A DNA stretch of 8,515 bases from Klebsiella pneumoniae. Its GTDB lineage: Bacteria; Bacteroidota; Bacteroidia; Flavobacteriales; Flavobacteriaceae. Positions 1 through 6,380 of this stretch are shown here, in pieces. Made by a program: the position numbers and the translations under genes. Under the pieces are notes generated by a model. It ran no database searches, was not told the DNA's origin, and saw only the letters and a program-made list of their open reading frames with translations. The stretch is taken from positions 1-8,515 of the forward strand of contig CALPPA020000068.1 in the NCBI GenBank assembly GCA_943325355.2, given 5' to 3'. Every line of letters starts with the position of its first letter. The stretch's first letter is position 1.

Positions 1-512
1 ATAAAGGTTATACTATTCTGTATAAAAAGATAAATCTAAAAACTAATCCCAAAAAAATTGACCTTGCTTTTTTGAGAAAAAAATTCAATACCGAAGAAAT
101 TACTTCTCTCAACAAGTCCTTAATTAATTACAATATTGAAAACACAAAATTGAATATCAGTCAAGATACAACCGATATTAAGAAATATATTTTAGACCAA
201 ATCAATTCTGGAAAAACCAATTTAGATGCAAAAGACATCACAATTACTCAATTAAAAAATGAAATTGCTTCCAATAAATACAACAACAAGAGGTTGCTGG
301 ACGAAATAAAAATTATTTTCCCTGAAGTAGACAACATATCCATATCCAATCATAGTTTTAACAAAAACACCGATAGTTCCAATGTTCATCCCGTTTTAAT
401 TTATGAAAGTAAAACTAATTTATCCGAACTATCAAAACAAAAATTGAAATTGTGGTTACAAAAAAGACTCTCCAAAGATAAAATTGAAATTTATAAACAA
501 GAGTCAAATTAA
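1..512 (+). CDS. DUF389 family (TIGR00341-like) protein, C-terminal part, 5' truncated by the window edge
   Basis: The reading frame is open from the first complete codon at base 3 to TAA at 510-512, giving 169 visible residues and no upstream stop, so the gene begins outside the window. A TTG at 72 is not a convincing start because coding character continues upstream of it. The visible part is soluble and Lys/Asn-rich: a short beta/alpha unit, a likely helical or coiled stretch around LDAKDITITQLKNEI, then a domain with IFPEVDNISISNH and a terminal helix KLKLWLQKRLSKDKIEIY. From memory, this matches the cytoplasmic tail of Bacteroidota DUF389 membrane proteins, whose transmembrane core would lie upstream and is not seen. 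DUF389 function is unknown. The family call rests on recalled pattern only. The next gene starts 32 bp downstream on the same strand. Confidence 0.6.
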   Translation, partial: KGYTILYKKINLKTNPKKIDLAFLRKKFNTEEITSLNKSLINYNIENTKLNISQDTTDIKKYILDQINSGKTNLDAKDITITQLKNEIASNKYNNKRLLDEIKIIFPEVDNISISNHSFNKNTDSSNVHPVLIYESKTNLSELSKQKLKLWLQKRLSKDKIEIYKQESN

Positions 513-544
513 TCCAAAAGATTTGATCCTAAAACTAAATAAAA

Positions 545-1090
545 ATGAACCATCTCAACCTCGAAAAACTAAAATTCCCAATTGGAAAATGTCCAAAAAT
601 TGATGATGTGTCCAAAAATGATTTGGAAAATTGGATAGCCATAATAGAAGAATTTCCATCCAAAATAAAGAATCTAACTTCAACCCTTTCAGTCGAAGAA
701 TTGATTTGGTTGTATCGTCCAAAAGGTTGGAACATCAAACAAGTAGTGCATCATTGTGCGGACAGCCATATGAATAGTTTCATCCGATTTAAACTCGCTT
801 TGACCGAAGATGTTCCCACTATAAAACCCTACGAGGAAGCATTATGGGCAGAACTCGCTGATGGTAATTCGAATGATATTTCGCCCTCTCTTCAAATTAT
901 TGAAAGTGTACACATTCGTTGGGTTTTACTTTTGAAAAGTCTTAGTTCAAAAGAATTAAAACGACAATTTTTTCATCCTGCCAATCTGAAAATATCAAGT
1001 TTAGAAGAAACTGTAGGAGTTTATGCTTGGCATTGCGAACATCATTTGGCACATATTGAACAAGCCTTGTTGCACAAAGGTCTATTTTAA
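545..1090 (+). CDS. yfiT: YfiT/BstA-type DinB-fold metal-dependent protein (putative bacillithiol S-transferase or hydrolase)
   Basis: This is a 181-residue protein, the usual length for the YfiT family of the DinB/YfiT four-helix-bundle superfamily. Family landmarks occur in order: FPIGK near the N-terminus (11-15), the GWNIKQVVHH segment with His69/His70, ADSHMNSFIRFKLALTED (72-89), PTIKPYEEALWAEL (91-104), and the C-terminal WHCEHHLAHI with His163 and His167. The histidine of the VVHH segment and the H-x3-H pair are the expected three-His metal site, as in Bacillus subtilis YfiT. Relatives are annotated as metal-dependent hydrolases or as bacillithiol transferases (BstA) that conjugate the thiol to electrophiles; which applies here cannot be read from sequence. 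It has no signal peptide and is probably cytoplasmic. The ATG at 545 sits in an A-rich leader (TAAATAAAAATG) without Shine-Dalgarno, and the sequence before the FPIGK motif has normal length, supporting this start. Confidence 0.88.
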   Translation: MNHLNLEKLKFPIGKCPKIDDVSKNDLENWIAIIEEFPSKIKNLTSTLSVEELIWLYRPKGWNIKQVVHHCADSHMNSFIRFKLALTEDVPTIKPYEEALWAELADGNSNDISPSLQIIESVHIRWVLLLKSLSSKELKRQFFHPANLKISSLEETVGVYAWHCEHHLAHIEQALLHKGLF

Positions 1091-1103
1091 GAAATGAAAA
1101 AAA

Positions 1104-1194
1104 TTTAACCATTAAGTCCCAATGGCTATCGGGATTAAGGTGAATTAAGAAAAACACAAAACTTAATTTTCTTAATACCTCTTAATGGTTTAAA
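1104..1194. repeat. Nested inverted-repeat element, three-way-junction fold (MITE/REP-like)
   Basis: The gap between yfiT and the zinc-ribbon gene holds an ordered palindrome. AACCATTAAG (1107-1116) is the exact reverse complement of CTTAATGGTT (1181-1190), and with one bulge the pairing extends to TTT/AAA at the outer ends. Inside it sit two hairpins. The first is TCCC (1117-1120) with GGGA (1131-1134), nearly palindromic throughout. The second is AGGT plus ATTAAGAAAA (1138-1153) with TTTTCTTAAT plus ACCT (1167-1180). ATTAAG occurs three times on the left (1111, 1134, 1144) and CTTAAT three times on the right (1162, 1171, 1181). The arms adjoin with almost no unpaired bases. A-runs flank both sides; on the plus strand no T-run follows the stem, so it does not look like a terminator for yfiT. 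It could be a miniature transposable or REP-like repeat, or a structured RNA; copy number elsewhere is not known from this window. Confidence 0.7.
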
Positions 1195-1239
1195 AAAAAT
1201 GTTTGCGATATTTACTATAGAATTTAAAAACAGAAAACT

Positions 1240-1590
1240 ATGTATAAAACCTGCCTAGAATGTGGAGACAAAATTGTAGGTCGTGAAGACAAAAAGTTTT
1301 GCAGCGACGGTTGTCGCAATGCCTACAACAACAAAATAAACAAAGACAGCACCAATTTTATGCGCAACGTGAACAATAAATTGCGCAAAAATTACCGCAT
1401 TCTTTCGGCATTAAATGTCGACGGAAAAGGCAAAGCTACCAAGTCAAAACTGTTGAGCAAGGGATTCGATTTTGAATTTTTTACCAATATTTTAGAAACC
1501 AAAACAGGAAATACCTACTTTTTTGTTTACGACCAAGGCTATCGCCTTTTAGAAGATGATTATTATATGCTTGTTAAAAAAGAAATTTAG
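1240..1590 (+). CDS. Small conserved zinc-ribbon protein of unknown function
   Basis: This is a 116-residue protein that begins with a C-x2-C ... C-x3-C motif: Cys5 and Cys8 (CLECG), Cys21 and Cys25 (CSDGC). Spacing and the KFCSDGCRNAYNN context are typical of a short zinc ribbon that could coordinate one Zn ion. The rest is a basic helical middle (about 28-56, KLRKNYRIL) and a mixed C-terminal region (NTYFFVYDQGYRLLEDDYYML). There is no signal peptide or membrane segment, so it is probably cytoplasmic. I recall similar uncharacterised proteins in Bacteroidota but cannot assign a function; nucleic-acid binding is possible but is inference. The ATG at 1240 places the first Cys pair at the very N-terminus, as expected for a complete ribbon. 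It is followed 17 bp later by the M28 peptidase gene on the same strand, so the two are probably cotranscribed. Confidence 0.8.
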   Translation: MYKTCLECGDKIVGREDKKFCSDGCRNAYNNKINKDSTNFMRNVNNKLRKNYRILSALNVDGKGKATKSKLLSKGFDFEFFTNILETKTGNTYFFVYDQGYRLLEDDYYMLVKKEI

Positions 1591-1607
1591 AACCCAATTC
1601 TATCCCA

Positions 1608-4010
1608 ATGAAAAAAAATAATTCCTCCTTTATTTCTGTGGTATTTATCCTTGTAATTCTTGGATTACTTTTCGCCACTATGATGCCACAATGGGCACCT
1701 AATGACGAGGCTCCTCTTTCGAAATTCTCTACCAAAAGAGCTTTGGAACAAGTGAAAAATATTTCGCAAAAACCACATTTTGTGGGATCCGACAATCACA
1801 ATGTAGTCGCTAATTATTTGGTGAAAGAATTGCAAAATCTAGGTTTGGAAACTTCCATTCAAGAAGGTTTTGCTTTTTCCGACAAAGGAGTCTTAACCAA
1901 ATGCAAAAACATTTTGGCTCGAATAAAAGGCAGTGACAGCAACAAAGCTTTGCTTCTTCTCTCGCATTATGACAGTGCGCCACATTCCTATTCAAAAGGC
2001 GCGAGTGATGCAGGTTCAGGCGTGGCGACAATTCTCGAAAGTGTTCGTGCTTTTACCTATGCTAAAAAACAACACAAAAACGATATTATTATTCTGTTTT
2101 CGGATGCAGAAGAATTGGGTTTGAATGGTGCAGCCCTTTTTGTAACCCAACACAAATGGGCAAAAGAAGTTGGTTTGGTCTTAAATTTTGAAGCTCGGGG
2201 AAGTTCAGGTCCGAGTTATATGTTGATGGAAACCAACGCTGGAAACTCAGGATTGGTCAAAGAATTCTCTGCTGCCAATGCTCAATATCCTGTCTCGAAT
2301 TCCTTGATGTATAGCGTTTACAAAATGTTGCCCAATGATACTGATTTAACGGTTTTCAGGGAAGAAGGAAATATTCAAGGCTTTAATTTTGCTTTTATTG
2401 ACGGACATTACAATTACCACACAGCTCAAGACGATGTCAATCATTTAAGTAAAAATACTTTGGCACATCAAGGAGAATATTTGATGCCGATGTTGGATTA
2501 TTTTTCGAATGCCGATTTAAATATGACAAAAAAAACGGAGGATGACGTCTATTTTTCGATTCCATATACATTCATTAGTTATCCGTTTAGTTGGGTTTTG
2601 CCAATGGTAATTATCGGTTTTATGTTCTTGTTGTTTTTGATTTTTATCGGAATGGGTAAACGCATTTTATCTTTCCCAGAAATGGCGAAAGGATTTATTC
2701 CGTTTTTGGGTTCGGTAATCGTTTCAGGATTAATTACCTATTTGGGTTGGAAATTAGTACTGATACTCTATCCACAATACAACGATTTGCTCAACGGATT
2801 TACCTATAACGGTCACGATTACATTGCGGCTTTCACACTGTTGACTTTGTCAATTTGCTTTGGGTTTTACCAAATTTTCTCTTTCAAAAAAGTGACGATG
2901 AACCATTATGTTGCGCCATTGTTCTTTTGGATTGTTATTAATGGACTGATCGCATTTTTCCTCAAAGGAGCAGGATTTCTGATTCTTCCCGTTTTTGCAG
3001 GATTGCTAATGTTGACTTCTTTTGTATTGACTCAAAAGTCGAAATGGATATTTAACCTCTTTTTGAGTATCCCCGCTTTACTGATTATCGCTCCTTTTAT
3101 GCAAATGTTTCCGATAGGTTTGGGACTAAAAGTATTGTTTGGAAGCGCCATTCTCACCTCCCTAACTTTTGGTTTATTGCTGCCGGTTTTTGGTTCGTTT
3201 GTGCGAAAAGGAATGGTTTCAGTTATTTTGTTTGTGTTATCAATTGGCTTATTCGCAAAAGCGCATTATGAGTCTGGTTACCAATTGGGTAAAGCCAAAT
3301 CCAATAGTTTGGTCTATATTTTAGATGCCGATAAAAACAAAGCAACTTGGTCCACCTATGACACAAATCTCGATGAATGGACAAAAACTTATTTGGGTGA
3401 AAATCCAAAAGATGCCAAAACTTTGAACGGAAATACCTTGACCAGTAAATACAATTCTGGTTTTACTTATACTGCTGATGCGCCAATGAAAAACCTTTCA
3501 AAACCCATTGTAGAATTTCTGAAAGACAGCGTTGCTGGTGGAAATCGCTATTTGAAAATTCGAATCGCACCAACCCGGAAAGTCAATCGTTACGATATTT
3601 TTGCCAATGAAAAGCTGGTTATCCAAAATTTCAAGGCCAATGGTTTGACTTTGTTGGGGCAAAAAGGTTCCAAGTACGAACGAAAAGGCAAAAAATTGGT
3701 AAGCTATTATGTAGTAGACCAACTTCCGCTGGAAATAGAATTTAGCTTTGCCGCTTCGAGTGTTTTAGATTTGGATTTAATGGAAAGCTCTTTCGATTTG
3801 ATGAACAATCCGTTGTTTACAATGGCAAAAAGAGCCGATTGGATGATGCCAACACCTTATGTATTAAATGACGCTGTAATTATTAAGGTGAAGATAAAAC
3901 CTTCGCTGAAAATGGTTAAACCAATTGTTTTGAATGTTGGAAATGGGATTGAAAAAGATAGTTTGACTGTTGTTAAAGAAAGTTTAAAAAATAAAAACGA
4001 CACAAATTAG
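1608..4010 (+). CDS. Membrane-anchored M28 family zinc metallopeptidase with C-terminal polytopic domain
   Basis: This 800-residue protein has an N-terminal membrane anchor (about 8-25), an extracytoplasmic M28 aminopeptidase-like domain (about 40-300), roughly eight hydrophobic segments (about 327-552), and a hydrophilic C-terminal domain (about 560-800). The two-zinc M28 site looks complete: His120 and Asp122 in LLSHYDS, bridging Asp134 in ASDAGSG, Glu168-Glu169 in SDAEELG (general base and ligand), Glu195 in NFEARG, and His271 in YNYHTAQDD. Known M28 enzymes remove N-terminal residues from peptides; the substrate here is unknown. The architecture of peptidase followed by a multi-spanning region resembles the eukaryotic ERMP1/FXNA and vacuolar M28 proteins. 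The ATG at 1608 places the anchor right at the N-terminus. The final codons (NDTN) and the TAG stop lie in sequence matching the start of the SDR gene at 5562, so the extreme C-terminus overlaps a relic of that gene. Confidence 0.92.
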   Translation: MKKNNSSFISVVFILVILGLLFATMMPQWAPNDEAPLSKFSTKRALEQVKNISQKPHFVGSDNHNVVANYLVKELQNLGLETSIQEGFAFSDKGVLTKCKNILARIKGSDSNKALLLLSHYDSAPHSYSKGASDAGSGVATILESVRAFTYAKKQHKNDIIILFSDAEELGLNGAALFVTQHKWAKEVGLVLNFEARGSSGPSYMLMETNAGNSGLVKEFSAANAQYPVSNSLMYSVYKMLPNDTDLTVFREEGNIQGFNFAFIDGHYNYHTAQDDVNHLSKNTLAHQGEYLMPMLDYFSNADLNMTKKTEDDVYFSIPYTFISYPFSWVLPMVIIGFMFLLFLIFIGMGKRILSFPEMAKGFIPFLGSVIVSGLITYLGWKLVLILYPQYNDLLNGFTYNGHDYIAAFTLLTLSICFGFYQIFSFKKVTMNHYVAPLFFWIVINGLIAFFLKGAGFLILPVFAGLLMLTSFVLTQKSKWIFNLFLSIPALLIIAPFMQMFPIGLGLKVLFGSAILTSLTFGLLLPVFGSFVRKGMVSVILFVLSIGLFAKAHYESGYQLGKAKSNSLVYILDADKNKATWSTYDTNLDEWTKTYLGENPKDAKTLNGNTLTSKYNSGFTYTADAPMKNLSKPIVEFLKDSVAGGNRYLKIRIAPTRKVNRYDIFANEKLVIQNFKANGLTLLGQKGSKYERKGKKLVSYYVVDQLPLEIEFSFAASSVLDLDLMESSFDLMNNPLFTMAKRADWMMPTPYVLNDAVIIKVKIKPSLKMVKPIVLNVGNGIEKDSLTVVKESLKNKNDTN

Positions 4011-4097
4011 CATTCTCGGTTGCAGTTGGTTTAGTTTGCCTTTGGCGAAAGCCTTTCTAAAAAATACAAAAGGTTCAACAAGTCTAACGAGAAACTT
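3996..4097 (+). pseudogene. Decayed 5' fragment of the downstream SDR gene (relic duplicate)
   Basis: Bases 3996-4065 align without gaps to 5561-5630, the start of the intact SDR gene, with 60 of 70 identical. After a 9-base in-frame deletion the match resumes (AAAAGGTTCAAC, 4068-4079) and weakens towards 4097, where it meets the amidohydrolase stop codon. The equivalent start codon is ACG instead of ATG (3997-3999). The conserved GCGWLG dinucleotide-binding motif reads GCSWFS, losing two glycines. The fragment stops after about 30 codons, against 272 in the intact gene. It is therefore a non-functional remnant, not a gene. Its first 15 bases double as the last codons and TAG stop of the M28 gene. 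The frame has no internal stop across the fragment, so decay is by substitution and deletion. Confidence 0.88.
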
Positions 4098-5370
4098 ATT
4101 TATATTCAACTCCTTCTTTCATTACAAATACTACATTGGTCACCGTGTTAATATTTTGTGACGGGTCTTCGTTTGTAGCAATAATATCCGCCATAAAACC
4201 GGGTTCTAAAACGCCAATTTTTTGGTCCATATCCAGTAGCTGTGCATTTGTTATGGTGGCTGACTGCAGTGCTTTCATAAAAGGCATACCTGCTTCGGTC
4301 ATATAAATGAATTCCTTGGCGTTTTCTCCGTGCGGAAATACTCCCGCATCGGTTCCAAAAGCTATTGGAACACCCTTTTTATAGGCTTTGCCAAAAGTTG
4401 CCTGAATTTTGGGTCCAATTGCTAATGCTTTAGGAACAATAATAGCAGGATAATAACTAGGAACGGCCGCTTTTTCAGCTACAAATTTTCCAGCGGTAAT
4501 GGTAGGGACCAAATAGGCATTGTATTGTATCATTAAGTTCATAGTAGTCTCACTCATTTCGGTGCCGTGTTCAATGGTTTTTACACCTCCTCTAACGGCT
4601 CGTTGCATTCCTTCATCGCCATGGGCGTGAGCAGCAACTTTCATTCCGTAGTCTTTGGCGGTTGAAACTATAGCTTCTATTTCTTCTTGGGTAAACTGTG
4701 GATTAGAACCGCTTTTGGCAACGCTCAACACTCCGCCCGTTGCAGTTATCTTTATCCAATCTGCTCCGTTTTTATACCGTTGACGTACGGCTTGTCGAGC
4801 TTCTTCAATACCGTTTACGACTCCTTCTTTTGGTCCTGGATTGCCCATTAAATCTTTCCTGTAGCCGTTTGTTGGGTCGGCATGACCACCGGTAGAGGCT
4901 ATTGATTTTTCAACCGTAAATATTCTTGGGCCAATTACTTTTCCACTATTGATTGCATTTCTCAAAGAAACATTTACCCCTGATCCCCCTAAATCTCTCA
5001 CGGTCGTAAACCCAGCCATTAAAGTAGTTTTAGCAAACCCTTCTGCATCATAGGCAATATCTGCATCATTTAGGGTGAATTCATCTAGATAAGCTGTGGG
5101 ACTAGTTTGGTTTTCAAAATGAACGTGCATATCTATCCAACCCGGCATTACCGTTTTACTTTTTAGATCAATAACTTTGGCTGTTGCAGCTGTAGGCGTG
5201 ACAAAACCATCTTCAATACTCTTTATTAATTTACTTGAAACAATTATAGTTTTGTTGGTAAGTACCTTTCCGTTTTTGGTATCAATAAGTTTCCCGCAGT
5301 GTATGTATGTGTCTTGGCAGAAGGCAGCCATCGAAAAAAAGAGACAACAGAGAAGAAGAAGTTTTTTCAT
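4096..5370 (-). CDS. Exported amidohydrolase family protein (imidazolonepropionase/Xaa-Pro dipeptidase-like)
   Basis: This 424-residue protein belongs to the metal-dependent amidohydrolase superfamily. A signal peptide is evident (basic KK, then LLLLCCLFFSMAAFC, likely cleavage near residue 18 before Gln). The barrel motifs are complete: His82-x-His84 in MPGWIDMHVH, His163 in GGHAD, Lys207 in DWIKITATGG (the position that can be carboxylated to bridge two metals), His248/His250 in AAHAHG, His268 in EHGT, and Asp341 in GTDAG. The small beta-sandwich is formed by residues 20-75 and the C-terminal LEPGFMADIIA segment. Family members hydrolyse amide or C-N bonds; relatives of this subgroup include Xaa-Pro dipeptidases and imidazolonepropionase-like enzymes, but the substrate is not determinable here. 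It probably acts in the periplasm. It is the only reverse-strand gene, converges on M28, is divergent from the SDR gene, and its TAA directly abuts the SDR relic, suggesting later insertion. Confidence 0.9.
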   Translation of the reverse strand: MKKLLLLCCLFFSMAAFCQDTYIHCGKLIDTKNGKVLTNKTIIVSSKLIKSIEDGFVTPTAATAKVIDLKSKTVMPGWIDMHVHFENQTSPTAYLDEFTLNDADIAYDAEGFAKTTLMAGFTTVRDLGGSGVNVSLRNAINSGKVIGPRIFTVEKSIASTGGHADPTNGYRKDLMGNPGPKEGVVNGIEEARQAVRQRYKNGADWIKITATGGVLSVAKSGSNPQFTQEEIEAIVSTAKDYGMKVAAHAHGDEGMQRAVRGGVKTIEHGTEMSETTMNLMIQYNAYLVPTITAGKFVAEKAAVPSYYPAIIVPKALAIGPKIQATFGKAYKKGVPIAFGTDAGVFPHGENAKEFIYMTEAGMPFMKALQSATITNAQLLDMDQKIGVLEPGFMADIIATNEDPSQNINTVTNVVFVMKEGVEYK

Positions 5371-5533
5371 AGAATTTAGTTTTTGATAAAGATATAATAA
5401 AATGTTTATTGTTTTTTAAATTGTTTGTAGCCAATAAATATAATAAAAAGGAGTTGTTATTCTCTTCTCTACAATTAGTACTCTTGAATCCAAAAAAAAA
5501 TTCATTTCTGTCTTAAATGGCTCACTTTTAAAC

Positions 5534-5541
5534 TACTTTTG
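5534..5541 (+). promoter_or_regulatory. Putative Bacteroidota -7 promoter element for the SDR-permease pair
   Basis: TACTTTTG is an exact match to the Bacteroidota sigma-A -7 consensus TAnnTTTG and ends 20 bp before the ATG at 5562. The upstream TTG element is imperfect: TTA at 5513-5515 lies 18 bp upstream. It sits in the divergent gap between the amidohydrolase and the SDR gene, where a promoter for the SDR-permease pair is needed. In the AT-rich gap an eight-base match could occur by chance, so this is tentative. Confidence 0.4.
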
Positions 5542-5561
5542 AGAACTCGATTTTTTTACAA

Positions 5562-6380
5562 ATGACACAAATTAGTATTCTAGGTTGCGGTTGGTTGGGT
5601 TTGCCTTTGGCAAAAGCCTTGCTGGAAAATGGCTTTGCCGTAAAAGGTTCAACGACTTCTCAAGAAAAACTTTCGGTTCTGGAAAACTCGGGTATTCAGC
5701 CTTTCCTGATTGCACTTTCAGAAGATAAAACTATTGGCAACCTTTCTAGTTTTTTAGAAAATTCCAAGATTTTAATTATCGATATTCCGCCTAAACTTCG
5801 GGGTTCAGAGAAAGAAAATTTTGTTTCAAAGATTAAAAAAGTGATTTCATTTATCGAAAATTCTACAGTTGAAAACGTAATTTTCATTAGTTCAACTTCG
5901 GTTTATGGTCAAGAAAATTTGATTATCACTGAAGAAACGGAGCTGAATCCTGACACAGAAAGCGGTAAACAATTAGTTCAAGCTGAGCAAATTTTGCTAA
6001 ACAATTCGAACTTCAAAACCACTATTTTACGCTTTGGTGGATTGATTGGCGAAGACCGACATCCGATAAAATTCTTGGCGGGAAAAACCAATCTTGAAAA
6101 CCCAAACGCTCCTATAAACTTGATTCATCAAGACGATTGCATTGGTATTATTCTGGAGATTCTTCGACAAGCTCACAATGACAATTTGGAACGGAATGAA
6201 ACTTTCAATGCAGTAGCTCCATTTCATCCAAGTCGTCAAGAGTATTACACACAAAAAGCTCTCGAATTCAATTTGGCTTTGCCTGAATTTAATTTGGAAA
6301 GCCCTACTTTTGGTAAAACAATTTCGAGCGATAAAGTCGAAACTGTTTTGGAATATACTTTTAAAAAACCAAATTTATAA
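5562..6380 (+). CDS. Atypical SDR / NAD(P)-dependent epimerase-like protein (YeeZ-type)
   Basis: This 272-residue Rossmann-fold protein opens with ISILGCGWLGLPLA, where Gly8-x-Gly10-x2-Gly13 forms the dinucleotide-binding loop, followed by VKGSTTS after strand 2. The FISSTSVYG segment (108-116) and the RFGGLIG, NLIHQDD (186-192) and GYTF-like C-terminal landmarks (EYTFKKPNL) are typical of extended SDR or YeeZ-like proteins. The canonical YxxxK catalytic pair is not intact: the region reads DTESGKQLVQAEQ (131-143), with Lys but no Tyr, as in other atypical SDRs, so classical oxidoreductase chemistry is doubtful. It has no signal peptide and is cytoplasmic. The ATG at 5562 places the glycine motif at residue 8, the expected position. 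The permease gene begins at the base after its stop. A degenerate copy of its first codons lies at 3996-4097. Confidence 0.85.
   Translation: MTQISILGCGWLGLPLAKALLENGFAVKGSTTSQEKLSVLENSGIQPFLIALSEDKTIGNLSSFLENSKILIIDIPPKLRGSEKENFVSKIKKVISFIENSTVENVIFISSTSVYGQENLIITEETELNPDTESGKQLVQAEQILLNNSNFKTTILRFGGLIGEDRHPIKFLAGKTNLENPNAPINLIHQDDCIGIILEILRQAHNDNLERNETFNAVAPFHPSRQEYYTQKALEFNLALPEFNLESPTFGKTISSDKVETVLEYTFKKPNL

Noticed and set aside
72..512. TTG at 72 as the true start of the first gene
   Set aside because: The same frame is open to the window edge with plausible coding sequence upstream of 72 (for example KGYTILYKK), and the protein resembles a family C-terminus, so this is a 5' truncated gene.
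942..1157. Minus-strand 71-codon reading frame overlapping the end of yfiT
   Set aside because: It is antisense to a well-supported conserved gene and runs into the palindromic element; its product has no recognisable features.
1104..1194. The repeated ATTAAG/CTTAAT units as a CRISPR array or tandem repeat
   Set aside because: Units are only six bases, spacing is irregular and orientation inverts at the centre; the pattern is a palindrome, not a repeat-spacer array.
1177..1200. Intrinsic terminator for yfiT
   Set aside because: The stem is followed on the plus strand by A-rich, not T-rich, sequence, which does not fit plus-strand intrinsic termination.
4033..4062. GGC-GAAA-GCC hairpin as a terminator between the convergent M28 and amidohydrolase genes
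   Set aside because: Only three base pairs form and they lie in sequence explained as the SDR relic; the same GCC/GGC bases are coding in the intact copy.
5387..5394. TATCTTTA on the minus strand as a -7 promoter for the amidohydrolase
   Set aside because: It matches TAnnTTTG at only seven of eight positions and no TTG lies at the right distance upstream in this very AT-rich gap, so it is not separable from background.
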